This document shows positions 52,891 through 61,199 of a stretch of 64,000 bases of DNA, piece by piece (within the stretch, counting starts at the first letter, position 1; the number at the start of each line of letters is the position of its first letter). This DNA comes from Scandinavium sp036271055 (GTDB lineage Bacteria; Pseudomonadota; Gammaproteobacteria; Enterobacterales; Enterobacteriaceae). The DNA is taken from contig NZ_DATBBJ010000108.1 in assembly GCF_036271055.1 (NCBI RefSeq), positions 1-64,000 on the forward strand, read 5' to 3'. The position numbers and the translations under genes were made by a program. The notes beneath the pieces were generated by a model that saw nothing but the letters and a program-made list of their open reading frames with translations, was not told the origin of the DNA and did not search any database.

Positions 52891-54222
52891 ATGAGCCAAA
52901 AAACCCGTTTTACAAAATCTGCTTTAGCAGTTGCAGTGGCGCTTGTCTCTTCACAGGCCTGGTCAGCAGGCTTTCAATTAAACGAATTTTCTGCCTCTGG
53001 TTTAGGGCGTGCTTATTCTGGTGAAGGCGCTATTGCCGACGATCCAGGTAACGCCAGCCGTAACCCAGCACTGATTATGATGTATGACCGCCCACAGATG
53101 TCTATCGGCGGCGTATTCATCGATCCAGACGTGAATATCTCCGGTAAATCTCCAACCGGTAAGAGCACCGATGCCGATAACATCGCGCCAACCGCCTGGG
53201 TTCCAAACTTACACTTTGTCATGCCTATTAACGATCAATTTGGTTTCGGCGCGTCCGTCACCTCTAATTATGGCCTGGCGACTGAGTACAACAATGACTA
53301 CACAGCAGGTAGCGTAGGCGGTAAAACCGACCTGACAACCGCTAACCTGAATCTGAGTGCAGCCTACCGCTTAAACAGCGCGTGGAGCTTCGGCCTCGGC
53401 TTTGATGCGGTCTACGCTAAAGCGAAAATCGAACGCTATGCCGGTGATTTAGGTCAGATTGTTGCCGGTTCCGGCGCATTGAATTCCAACCCGCCGCTGG
53501 CTGGTGCTGTCTCGCAGATCCCTGCCGACACGCAGATTGCTCGCCTGAAGGGTGATGATTGGGGCTTTGGCTGGAACGCCGGGATCCTGTATGAACTGGA
53601 TAAAAACAACCGTTACGGCTTCACCTACCGCTCTGAAGTGAAAGTTGACTTCGACAAAGGTGAATACAAGAGCGATCTGCCGTCTGCCTATAACCAAATC
53701 CTCGGCAGCTTCGGCCTGCCAATGGGCACCGATGGCCACACCGTCGATGGTTCTCTGACCCTGAACCTGCCTGAAATGTGGGAACTTTCTGGTTATAACA
53801 AGGTGGCACCGCAGTGGGCTATCCACTATAGCGCGACCTATACCAGCTGGAGTCAGTTCCAGGAGCTGAAAGCTAATGGCTCAAACGGCGAGACGCTGTT
53901 CTATAAAGATGAGAGCTTCAAAGACGCATGGCGTCTGGCGCTGGGTACTACTTACTACTACGACGACAACTGGACCTTCCGTACCGGTATCGCGTTTGAT
54001 GATAGCCCGGTTCCAGCCGACCATCGTTCTATCTCCATTCCGGATCAGGACCGTCTGTGGCTGAGCGCAGGTGCAACCTACGCGTTTAACCAGGATGCTT
54101 CTATCGATGTGGGTGCGTCCTACATGCACGGTCAGAACGTGACTATAGAAGAAGGCCCGTATAAGTTCCGCTCTGACGGTAAAGCGTGGCTGTTCGGTTC
54201 TAACTTCAACTACCGTTTCTGA
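52891..54222 (+). CDS. fadL: Long-chain fatty acid outer membrane transporter FadL
   Basis: FadL is a 14-stranded outer-membrane barrel that brings in long-chain fatty acids and is a phage T2-type receptor in E. coli. The start at 52891 gives 443 residues, with a signal peptide ending AWS before AGFQLNEFSASGLGRAYSGEGA, the plug (hatch) that fills the barrel. The barrel ends with the C-terminal aromatic GSNFNYRF. Upstream in-frame starts (52885 ATG; 52858 TTG) only lengthen the signal. Compared with E. coli, an extracellular loop near residue 200 differs, as usual for phage-exposed loops. Confidence 0.95.
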   Translation: MSQKTRFTKSALAVAVALVSSQAWSAGFQLNEFSASGLGRAYSGEGAIADDPGNASRNPALIMMYDRPQMSIGGVFIDPDVNISGKSPTGKSTDADNIAPTAWVPNLHFVMPINDQFGFGASVTSNYGLATEYNNDYTAGSVGGKTDLTTANLNLSAAYRLNSAWSFGLGFDAVYAKAKIERYAGDLGQIVAGSGALNSNPPLAGAVSQIPADTQIARLKGDDWGFGWNAGILYELDKNNRYGFTYRSEVKVDFDKGEYKSDLPSAYNQILGSFGLPMGTDGHTVDGSLTLNLPEMWELSGYNKVAPQWAIHYSATYTSWSQFQELKANGSNGETLFYKDESFKDAWRLALGTTYYYDDNWTFRTGIAFDDSPVPADHRSISIPDQDRLWLSAGATYAFNQDASIDVGASYMHGQNVTIEEGPYKFRSDGKAWLFGSNFNYRF

Positions 54223-54236
54223 TAACGCGTTATCAG
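54219..54236. repeat. 18-bp perfect palindrome over the fadL stop codon
   Basis: CTGATAACGCGTTATCAG is its own reverse complement and includes the TGA stop of fadL. It lies 11 bp before the terminator stem and may be part of it or a separate site. Confidence 0.6.
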
Positions 54237-54240
54237 GCAC

Positions 54241-54273
54241 AAAAAAAGGTGAGCGCTGTGCTCACCTTTTTTA
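54241..54273. terminator. Bidirectional terminator between fadL and mlaA
   Basis: A GGTGAGC/GCTCACC stem (54248-54254 with 54260-54266) is extended by A-T pairs (A-run and T-run) on both sides, between convergent genes. Confidence 0.9.
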
Positions 54274-54288
54274 TTTCTCGCGTTTCGC

Positions 54289-55044
54289 TTACTGCGAGTC
54301 GATATCTTTCAGCTCATCCTGAATAGCCTGCGCATTCGGATTTTCTTCAGTACTGAGCTTCCCTCCATTCGCGATAAAATCGTGCTGCTGGAAGTAGGCT
54401 TCACGCACGGTAATGTACGGATCGGTTGACTGGCGCAGCAGGCCGTCGGAATCCAGCAGTTGCGCGCGCGTTTCAATCCCTTCTACCGCCCACTTGCCGA
54501 TAGACATCGGCCACGTCAGCCAGGACAGCACCGGATATAACGTATCCGCCGCGTCACCGCCCTCATCACGCAAGGTAAAGCTGCCATAGAACGGCAGTTG
54601 CAAATAAGGGCCGTACCCCACGCCATAATGCCCCATGGTGCTGCCAAAGCGGTGCGGCTGAACGCGTTGCAGTTTCGGATTCGCCATGCCAGCGACATCA
54701 ATGAAACCCCCCATCCCTAACAAGGAGTTCAGGAAGAAGCGCGTGAAGTGCACCATGCCCTGATACGGGTCACCCTGCAGGAACATGTTGACCATAATGG
54801 CCGGTTCTTCAAGGTTACTGGTGAAGTTGCCGATGCCGTTACGTGCAGGCTGCGGCACATAGTCTCGCCATGCCACGGCCACCGGACGCAACACATACGG
54901 GTCCAGCATATTGAAGTTGAAATCATACATGGTGCGGTTGAATCCTTCGAAAGGATCCGAACGACCCTGTTGCTGGTCACCCGAGCTGGCGCATCCCACC
55001 AGCAGCGTCGCGCTCAGCGCAAGCGCAGACAGGCGAAAATTCAT
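54289..55044 (-). CDS. mlaA: Phospholipid-binding lipoprotein MlaA
   Basis: MlaA (VacJ) sits in the outer membrane with OmpC/F and removes phospholipids from the outer leaflet for return by the Mla pathway. It has 251 residues with a lipobox (LLVGC, Cys18). The conserved segment DPFEGFNRTMYDFNFNMLD and the amphipathic hairpin FFLNSLLGMGGFIDVAGMAN are present. It is a single gene with its promoter at about 55050-55130. Confidence 0.96.
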   Translation of the reverse strand: MNFRLSALALSATLLVGCASSGDQQQGRSDPFEGFNRTMYDFNFNMLDPYVLRPVAVAWRDYVPQPARNGIGNFTSNLEEPAIMVNMFLQGDPYQGMVHFTRFFLNSLLGMGGFIDVAGMANPKLQRVQPHRFGSTMGHYGVGYGPYLQLPFYGSFTLRDEGGDAADTLYPVLSWLTWPMSIGKWAVEGIETRAQLLDSDGLLRQSTDPYITVREAYFQQHDFIANGGKLSTEENPNAQAIQDELKDIDSQ

Positions 55045-55212
55045 AAGTATCTCCCTGTAAAGAAATCACTGCTCTTACTGATTTTATACATATTTTGAAA
55101 CAGACGTATCGCTATTCATGTCATAACGCCAAATTTAAGCGTTTAGCGCGAGGAGCCTGTCGCTAAAACCCGCTACGCTTTATCGAGGGTTAACTGACGA
55201 GAAAAGAGCCGC

Positions 55213-56139
55213 ATGGACACTACAACAAAAGAGAAAATTGACCACCATACGGAAGAACTGGAAGTCGAAAGTGACGAAAAAAACAGGGGTGAGAAAATTG
55301 AAGTCGATGAAGACCGACTGCCTTCGCGCGCAATGGCTATTCATGAGCATATTCGCCAGGACGGTGAAAAAGAGCTGGAACGCGATGCCATGGCACTGCT
55401 GTGGTCGGCGATTGCTGCCGGACTTTCAATGGGTGCCTCGTTGCTGGCGAAAGGTATTTTTCACGTTCAGCTTGAAGGTGTTCCTGGCGGGTTTCTGCTG
55501 GAGAGTCTCGGCTATACCTTTGGCTTTGTGATAGTCATCATGGCCCGTCAGCAACTATTTACTGAGAACACGGTCACCGCCGTTTTACCCGTCATGCAAA
55601 GCCCAACGTTCGGCAACTTTGGCCTGTTGATGCGTCTGTGGGGCGTGGTCTTACTCGGTAATCTTATTGGTACTGGCGTTGCCGCCTGGGCATTCGAATA
55701 CATGCCCATTTTTGATGAACCTACCCGCGATGCCTTCACCAAAATCGGCATGGACGTGATGAAAAACACCCCCGGAGAAATGTTTGCCAACGCGATCATT
55801 TCCGGCTGGATAATTGCCACGATGGTCTGGATGTTCCCCTCCGCAGGTGCGGCAAAAATTGTGGTGATTATCCTGATGACCTGGCTGATTGCGCTGGGCG
55901 ACACCACGCATATTGTGGTCGGCTCCGTCGAAATATTGTATCTGGTCTTCAGCGGTACGCTGCACTGGCATGACTTCTTCTGGCCATTCGCCCTGCCAAC
56001 GCTCGCCGGAAATATCTGCGGCGGAACCTTCATTTTTGCGCTCATGAGCCACGCACAAATCCGCAATGACATGAGCAACAAGCGTAAAGCCGAGCTGAAA
56101 GCTCAGGCCGAGGCACAAGAGAAGCAGCAGGATAAATAA
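55213..56139 (+). CDS. yfdC: Formate/nitrite transporter-family protein YfdC
   Basis: This 308-residue inner-membrane protein of the FNT family has a charged cytoplasmic N-terminus (about 1-60, rich in Glu/Lys) and about six spans (GLSMGASLLAKGIFHVQLEG, GNLIGTGVAAWAFEYM, TLAGNICGGTFIFALMSHAQI). The transported solute is not known. It ends with a Gln/Lys-rich tail. argW follows, as in E. coli. Confidence 0.94.
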   Translation: MDTTTKEKIDHHTEELEVESDEKNRGEKIEVDEDRLPSRAMAIHEHIRQDGEKELERDAMALLWSAIAAGLSMGASLLAKGIFHVQLEGVPGGFLLESLGYTFGFVIVIMARQQLFTENTVTAVLPVMQSPTFGNFGLLMRLWGVVLLGNLIGTGVAAWAFEYMPIFDEPTRDAFTKIGMDVMKNTPGEMFANAIISGWIIATMVWMFPSAGAAKIVVIILMTWLIALGDTTHIVVGSVEILYLVFSGTLHWHDFFWPFALPTLAGNICGGTFIFALMSHAQIRNDMSNKRKAELKAQAEAQEKQQDK

Positions 56140-56178
56140 GGAAATGGCGACACTTTGAGCAGTCAGACGGCTATGTGC

Positions 56179-56207
56179 TTAACCTGACAGCCAAAAAACG
56201 CTATACT
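56179..56207 (+). promoter_or_regulatory. Promoter of tRNA-Arg
   Basis: A TTAACC -35 element, a 17-bp spacer and TATACT (-10, 56202-56207) are followed by a GC-rich CTCGCCGC discriminator, typical of tRNA promoters under stringent control. Confidence 0.6.
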
Positions 56208-56218
56208 CTCGCCGCTTC

Positions 56219-56290
56219 GTCCCCTTAGTTAAATGGATATAACGAGCCCCTCCTAAGGGCTAGTTGCAGGTTCGATTCCTGCAGGGGACA
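56219..56290 (+). tRNA. argW: tRNA-Arg (anticodon CCU)
   Basis: The sequence folds as a complete cloverleaf: acceptor GTCCCCT...AGGGGAC, anticodon stem AGCCC/GGGCT around the loop CTCCTAA (anticodon CCT at 56252-56254, reading AGG), T-arm GCAGGTTCGATTCCTGC and discriminator A at 56290. It matches E. coli argW except for very few bases. The genomic sequence continues CTTCCC instead of CCA, so the 3' CCA must be added by the CCA enzyme; this is unusual for enterobacteria. argW is a known integration site for prophages and islands, and a fimbrial island begins just to the right. Confidence 0.95.
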
Positions 56291-56325
56291 CTTCCCTCCT
56301 CTCTCACTTAACATCACACACATAG

Positions 56326-56826
56326 CTAATAACAGTACGTGGTCGGATACGAGTTGTAATCCAGTCGGTAACCGTTGCCTAACTTCACCAGACCAATAAT
56401 TTGCGTACTGCCCGGCAGGTAATAAGCCTTAGGAATGACCTTGGCAATCACCTCGTCGGAGATTTCGTTTTCTATTTGCTTGTAGCTCTTCAGCGACGTG
56501 ACGTGGATAAGCTCTTCATTTGAAATGTATTTAAATAAAGTTTGCAAGCCGAGCACGCCGAGATATTCATCTTTCCTGAACACTTTACCGCTGATGGTCA
56601 CTGCCCCCATTCCATTTTTATTGAGGCGATAACTGCTGACGTAATCGAGGGTGTAACCATTGATCGTCACTGCACCGAAGGCTTTGCAGGAAACATTATA
56701 CACCCGCACCGATTTGTCATTTTTAATGTTCAGATAGCCGTTATGAACATTGATGAGCAAAATACACGCAGCGGCAACAGCCAGCACGATCAGCCCAAGA
56801 TACTTCAAGGTTATTTTATTTTTCAT
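56326..56826 (-). CDS. FidL-like membrane protein, fimbrial operon accessory
   Basis: This 166-residue protein has one N-terminal membrane span (LKYLGLIVLAVAAACILLI) and a periplasmic domain. It fits FidL/TioA-type proteins found at the end of Tcf-like fimbrial operons next to a ToxR-like regulator. It starts 11 bases inside the end of the regulator gene, so the pair is coupled. It may sense or stabilise the regulator in the periplasm, as ToxS does for ToxR; this is inferred. Confidence 0.72.
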   Translation of the reverse strand: MKNKITLKYLGLIVLAVAAACILLINVHNGYLNIKNDKSVRVYNVSCKAFGAVTINGYTLDYVSSYRLNKNGMGAVTISGKVFRKDEYLGVLGLQTLFKYISNEELIHVTSLKSYKQIENEISDEVIAKVIPKAYYLPGSTQIIGLVKLGNGYRLDYNSYPTTYCY

Positions 56827-57676
56827 AGTTAAAATTCATCACCGCATAACATTTTTTAGCTGGCGACTTGCTATCAATACTGACATTACAGGAAATGTAC
56901 GAATAGTGTGGCGTACTGTTGTACATCGTAATATATTTAAACTTCTTACGTCCACATTTAAAGAAACGATCTTTTTTGATCGCCGCAATAACACTTTCTT
57001 TATCATCCTGAGAAGAAACATCCAGATAATATTCACAGCCCCCCAAAGATACATGATAAGGATAAAAGTCTGCTATCTGACTTTCACTGATTTTTGCACC
57101 ATTATATTTACTCTGATAGTAAATAAATATATTCACCAACAGGATAACCGAACAGGCGATAATAAGCCCGGTTATCAAAAAACGCGGGCTTCTGAGCTCT
57201 GAACGATAAAGCCATTTTCCATGACCACCGTGCAGGTATTCTACTGTGTTTGTCTCAATATCCATCACTTCCTGGCTCTCCACGGTGGCAGCCAGAGTCT
57301 GCTCCACATCTATTTCATCTTGCAGATTAATAAGTTCTACATTGACGCTTTTCGAGAGGTAATATCCATCCCCGGTCGCGGTCTGGATCACCTGCTGAAA
57401 GAATCCGACCGAGCGAAACGAGCGTCTGATCTTGCTAATATATTGCGTCACTGATGCAGCCGTAATCACTCGACCATGAAGTAATTCCAGTTCAATAAAT
57501 TCCTCAACAGAATAGATATCGCCCTGTCGTTCGATCAACGCTTTAAGCAAAAGTGAAGGTTTTTTACCTAAATTAATTTTCTTTTTAGACATGAGGTGCG
57601 TGAGGATGAATTCTTCACTATTGAAGAAAAGCTCATTATCCAGAATAAATCCTTGCTCTTTGATATTCATTCTCAT
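56816..57676 (-). CDS. ToxR/CadC-like membrane-anchored transcriptional regulator (TinR-like)
   Basis: This 286-residue protein has an N-terminal winged-helix DNA-binding domain (about 30-110: KKPSLLLKALIERQGDIYS, SVTQYISKIRRSFRSVGF), a linker, one membrane span (about 166-187: FLITGLIIACSVILLVNIF) and a periplasmic domain with several Cys (GGCEYYLD, FKCGRKK, SYISCNVS). The layout is that of CadC/ToxR one-component membrane regulators. Its place after the tip adhesin gene matches TinR of the Salmonella Tcf operon. The start at 57670 (second Met) is also possible. It probably controls the fimbrial operon. Confidence 0.8.
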   Translation of the reverse strand: MRMNIKEQGFILDNELFFNSEEFILTHLMSKKKINLGKKPSLLLKALIERQGDIYSVEEFIELELLHGRVITAASVTQYISKIRRSFRSVGFFQQVIQTATGDGYYLSKSVNVELINLQDEIDVEQTLAATVESQEVMDIETNTVEYLHGGHGKWLYRSELRSPRFLITGLIIACSVILLVNIFIYYQSKYNGAKISESQIADFYPYHVSLGGCEYYLDVSSQDDKESVIAAIKKDRFFKCGRKKFKYITMYNSTPHYSYISCNVSIDSKSPAKKCYAVMNFNYEK

Positions 57677-57852
57677 TCAACTAACACGAATACATTGCGA
57701 TAATTATTACTCATAATAGTCCACACAGTAAATATCTCTAAAGTTGTAGAACATCCCGTGTTTGTTAAACATGACGTTTATATTTTACCAGACAATACGA
57801 ATTTGTATTATAAATGTAAAAAATAGCAATGAGATGTACGCTATGCGATCCT

Positions 57853-58884
57853 TCAAGATTTAGTGATCACCTCAAAATTGAGCACGTCAGTGTAGTCGCC
57901 GGCAGTAAAGGTGCCGTTATTTCCGATGATGGAAAAAGTCGGATCATAGCAAATCTGGCTAGTACCATCTTTGGGGAAATGAATTACGTTGCTGTTACCC
58001 GGAAAAGTAAATACGTCCCCTTTACCATCACTTAACCTTAGCGTGTACGGAATAACCTTACCAGCCTTGTTGTTATTCATCAGTCGAAATTCCATTCCTG
58101 ACATGGAATCACTTTTCGCATTCAGCAAATAATCCGTTGTATTCCCAGCGACGATAAACGGGAAATCGAGGCACAGCTGTTCTTCCGGTTTGGTCAGCGC
58201 CACTTGCTCTGTTTTCGCAGTAATTTCACCCAAATCCCAATCAGGAACGCGAAGTGAAAAGGTAATATCTTCCGCCGGTAACGTCGGGAAATTAGGGCCG
58301 ATAATCGCGCACTCCCCACTGAATGGAGAGATATACACAGAGCCTAAAGCATCCCAGTAATAATCGGGGGACTGGATGATCGAAGAATATCCCGTCCAGA
58401 TAGCTATCCCTCGCCCATTAACAAAGGTCTTCTTAAAAGTGACGGTTAATTCAGCGTTATTCGCTTCCAGAATTGTCGTGACAGAACAGCTTTTCATTGA
58501 GTCGCCACAGGCCAGGGAAGAACCGCCAATAACATTGGCATTGTCCCGGCGCCCGGGCAGCGCCATACCGCCGAACGTTGCCCCCACCAAGTTTTTATAG
58601 GTGGTGGCGTTAAGAGCTTTAGCTTGTCCATTCGCCGTAAAGTAGGTGACCGAAACGGCCCGCGCAGGATTTGACAGAACTTTCGGGGTAGTAACCAGCT
58701 TATTTATATCTTTAAAGTGAACCATTACTTTAAAAATATAATTATCCCCGCTTTCCACTACTGAACAATTTGAATAGCTTTCGACCGACGAGGTATTATT
58801 GTTAAAGGCCGCCTGCGCCGGGTGGATCCTCACCAGCATCCCGATCGCGAAGGCGAGTAAAGAGAAGATCCGTTTCATATTCAT
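57853..58884 (-). CDS. Alpha-fimbrial tip adhesin
   Basis: This secreted protein of 343 residues has a signal peptide (ending PAQA before AFNNNTSSVES) and Cys pairs (YSNCSVVES, SLACGDSMKSCSV, GECAIIG, QLCLDF, QICYD) typical of two-domain CS1-type tip proteins such as CooD/CfaE/TcfD. The C-terminal part ends AGDYTDVLNFEVITKS, like the last strand of a pilin domain. It is the last structural gene of the operon, 20 bp after the second chaperone. The receptor is unknown. Confidence 0.78.
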   Translation of the reverse strand: MNMKRIFSLLAFAIGMLVRIHPAQAAFNNNTSSVESYSNCSVVESGDNYIFKVMVHFKDINKLVTTPKVLSNPARAVSVTYFTANGQAKALNATTYKNLVGATFGGMALPGRRDNANVIGGSSLACGDSMKSCSVTTILEANNAELTVTFKKTFVNGRGIAIWTGYSSIIQSPDYYWDALGSVYISPFSGECAIIGPNFPTLPAEDITFSLRVPDWDLGEITAKTEQVALTKPEEQLCLDFPFIVAGNTTDYLLNAKSDSMSGMEFRLMNNNKAGKVIPYTLRLSDGKGDVFTFPGNSNVIHFPKDGTSQICYDPTFSIIGNNGTFTAGDYTDVLNFEVITKS

Positions 58885-58903
58885 CTTATTGATCCTTAGT
58901 TAT

Positions 58904-59542
58904 TTACATCGATTGCATGCAGTAATCTTTCGTATCATAGTGCAGCGGCTTTCCCTGAAAAGAATATGGCGTTCCTGGGTAAACATTAAATGTGGAAACA
59001 TTCTTTCCAGAAATAGAGACCTTTTCAAAGATATGTCTCAGCGTACCCGTCGCGATGATTTTCCCGCCCTGTGGATCGCAAACGACAGAAAAAGTGTCTT
59101 TTTTTACTTCAGGTAGCACACGTAGTAAGGCCTTGTACCCAATATTCAGCACGACGCCAGAGCCTTCTGAACTGTCTTTATCCTGCCTGAGGTTAATTTT
59201 CGGAGTGATAATCAGGCGATACACGTCCTCTTGCACTACTGGCTTTAAGCGGCGAATGATGATTTTCTTAGACTGTCCGGGCTGTAACGTCATCTTCAGG
59301 GGAAAGGCATACACGGCAGGCTCTGCAATCTCAGTAAGTGGGATCAGTTTTTCCTGTTCAACCTCAACACCCGGATTCGTTAACTGCGCCAGTGAGAGCT
59401 GAATAAACTCGGTACGCTCACCTTTATTAGTCAGCGTCACACGTGTGTCACTTTTATTCAGAACAATCATTTTCTGGTCCAAATCCACATAGCCAAACGC
59501 CTGTCCGCATAAGGACAACAGCATAATAAGCCCCCATTTCAT
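58904..59542 (-). CDS. Alpha-fimbrial periplasmic chaperone (second copy)
   Basis: This 212-residue protein has a signal peptide (ending QAFG before YVDLDQK). Two Ig-like domains are suggested: first IVLNKSDTRVTLTNKGERTEF with QPGQSKKIIIRRLKP (the basic residues that anchor subunit C-termini) and VYRLIITPKIN, then TFSVVCDPQGGKIIATGTL. It resembles CooB/TcfA-type chaperones of alpha fimbriae. It probably serves the tip adhesin. Its start overlaps the stop of the second pilin gene. Confidence 0.8.
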   Translation of the reverse strand: MKWGLIMLLSLCGQAFGYVDLDQKMIVLNKSDTRVTLTNKGERTEFIQLSLAQLTNPGVEVEQEKLIPLTEIAEPAVYAFPLKMTLQPGQSKKIIIRRLKPVVQEDVYRLIITPKINLRQDKDSSEGSGVVLNIGYKALLRVLPEVKKDTFSVVCDPQGGKIIATGTLRHIFEKVSISGKNVSTFNVYPGTPYSFQGKPLHYDTKDYCMQSM

Positions 59543-60075
59543 GGCGCAACCGCCATGGGTTCAAACGTTAGCGCAAGCGTACCGAGGTAGTTTCCCGTCG
59601 TTGATGAGAGGGAACCCTCGGGCGGTTTCGCCGTAATCTTTAGCTGGTAAGTATCGAGAAACGTTTCGTTTGTCGTGGGTGTTGTCGCATTGCTGAACAA
59701 TTCAGGCGTCGCGGTTAGCGCCTTAAATGGATGCGTTTCGTTGCCGAAACTGACGCTGACATCCTGAAAATGCTGAGCGCTGTTGGCCTGATTCACCATT
59801 TCTACTGGCGCATCCAGTGATACCAGAAACGTGGGCACATTGCCCTCAACGACCAGCGGCAGGTCGAGCGAATACGGAGAGCCCATGGCCCCCCATTGCA
59901 CCAGCTCCTGCGGCTGGTTATACCAACTCCCACCGGGCGCGGTTACACTGATAAACTCACGGAAAATCACCGTCGCGGTGACTTTACTGCTGCTCTTGCC
60001 GACGGTTTTCACCGCATAGCTATTTTCAGTGAGTAGCAACGCGAACATCGCCATCAGTACTTTAAGCACCGTCAT
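59539..60075 (-). CDS. Second alpha-fimbrial pilin (CS1 family)
   Basis: This 178-residue protein has a signal peptide (ending NSYA before VKTVGKSSSKVTATV). The segment VTATVIFREFISVTAP and the C-terminal GNYLGTLALTFEP mirror the major pilin at the right edge of the window (NGVYSGDLVMLFEP). It is a minor pilin or an adaptor near the tip. Position between two chaperone genes is unusual for four-gene CS1 operons. Confidence 0.78.
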   Translation of the reverse strand: MTVLKVLMAMFALLLTENSYAVKTVGKSSSKVTATVIFREFISVTAPGGSWYNQPQELVQWGAMGSPYSLDLPLVVEGNVPTFLVSLDAPVEMVNQANSAQHFQDVSVSFGNETHPFKALTATPELFSNATTPTTNETFLDTYQLKITAKPPEGSLSSTTGNYLGTLALTFEPMAVAP

Positions 60076-60076
60076 T

Positions 60077-60535
60077 TCAGCTCCCTTTTTCAGATGTTCC
60101 TATGTGATAAATCAGCACACCGTAGCTGACGCTCAGCTTCACAAACGATGCGCTGTCGACTCCTGTCCCGCTTAGCGCCTCTCGCTGGCGAAATGCTACC
60201 CGCCAAACGGTGGTGTGCGGCGGCGTAAAAATCACATTAACGGGAATTTTTCGCGTCTGCCCCGGGTGAACCACCAGTTGTTTAAGAGGGATAAGTAAAT
60301 CAGGCTGCGGTACATTCTGAATCGCGACTCGCCGCTCGGGCAGTTCGCCGGGGTTTAATACCCGTTGCTGAACGACATCGAGATACAGAGGTGCATCGCC
60401 GTTATTACTGACGCTAATCGCGGCCGGTCGCCCCTGCGGCATAAGAGTGAATACAGTATTGGCAACGCTGAGCACGCCTGCGGCATAGACCGGAGTAAGC
60501 GCTAACAATCCCAACAACAGCGCCATTAGACGCAT
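60077..60535 (-). CDS. Short chaperone-like protein with a single Ig-like domain
   Basis: This protein has about 152 residues with a signal peptide (ending PVYA before AGVLSVANTVF). It contains the first domain of a fimbrial chaperone: RPAAISVSNNGDAPLYLDVV, LVVHPGQTRKIPVNVIF and WRVAFRQREAL. It ends near SVSYGVLIYHIGTSEKGS, where full chaperones begin their second domain. Starts at 60535 (ATG, overlapping the previous gene) or 60526 (TAATG) are both possible. No frameshift is needed, so it appears to be a true one-domain protein or an old truncation. Confidence 0.7.
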   Translation of the reverse strand: MRLMALLLGLLALTPVYAAGVLSVANTVFTLMPQGRPAAISVSNNGDAPLYLDVVQQRVLNPGELPERRVAIQNVPQPDLLIPLKQLVVHPGQTRKIPVNVIFTPPHTTVWRVAFRQREALSGTGVDSASFVKLSVSYGVLIYHIGTSEKGS

Positions 60536-61188
60536 TTGACTACCACACCGTTCCCTTCCATTTGCGCACTGAATTCCTTCACCCCAATCCACAACGGCGT
60601 GTCCGGAAATATGGCGATTTTCGTCTCCACGTTACCCACTGCTCTAACCTGGGTAAATAGCACGCGCGCCGTTCCGGTATTCGTTAACGTCATGCCCTTG
60701 CCCGAACAGATGGCCTGCCAGGTTTTGATTTGCTGGCCTGCAACTGGCTGATGGCGAACCAGTACGCCATAACCGATGGATAACGATACTGGCGCAGAAA
60801 TCTTATTCGCTGGCGCATTCTCAATATCAAAACTTCGGACCGGTACGATATAGAGCCGATAAACGGCCTCTTTCTTCGGCTCGATCAACGGCGTGAGGGT
60901 AATCTTACGACTCTGGTTCGGACCCAGTGTCATTTTGCCCGGGTTGGCGATAATGCCCGGCGTTGCGACTTCGGATAACGGTACGCGCTGCTCCGTTTGT
61001 GCGCCCGGATTGCTCACTTTCATTACGTCAATATTGAGGTACAGTGGCGCATCACCAACGTTACGCACCGAGACGGTGCGTGGTTGGCTGTCGCTGATGG
61101 CCAGACTGGCGGGCAACACCATTAATGCGCCCTCTGCCAGCACTTGTCCCGCGCTCAATAATCCGCCGAGTAGTGCCAGCGTTTTCAT
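60526..61188 (-). CDS. Alpha-fimbrial periplasmic chaperone (first copy, TcfA-like)
   Basis: This protein of about 220 residues has a signal peptide (TLALLGGLLSAGQVLA before EGALMV). Two Ig-like domains are visible: LAISDSQPRTVSVRNVGDAPLYL with LGPNQSRKITLTPL and YRLYIVPV, then WQAICSGKGMTLTNTGTARVLF. It protects pilins in the periplasm and passes them to the usher. AGGG precedes the ATG at 61188; another start at 61203 overlaps the usher stop (ATGA). Confidence 0.82.
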   Translation of the reverse strand: MKTLALLGGLLSAGQVLAEGALMVLPASLAISDSQPRTVSVRNVGDAPLYLNIDVMKVSNPGAQTEQRVPLSEVATPGIIANPGKMTLGPNQSRKITLTPLIEPKKEAVYRLYIVPVRSFDIENAPANKISAPVSLSIGYGVLVRHQPVAGQQIKTWQAICSGKGMTLTNTGTARVLFTQVRAVGNVETKIAIFPDTPLWIGVKEFSAQMEGNGVVVKCV

Positions 61189-61199
61189 GTTTATCCCTT

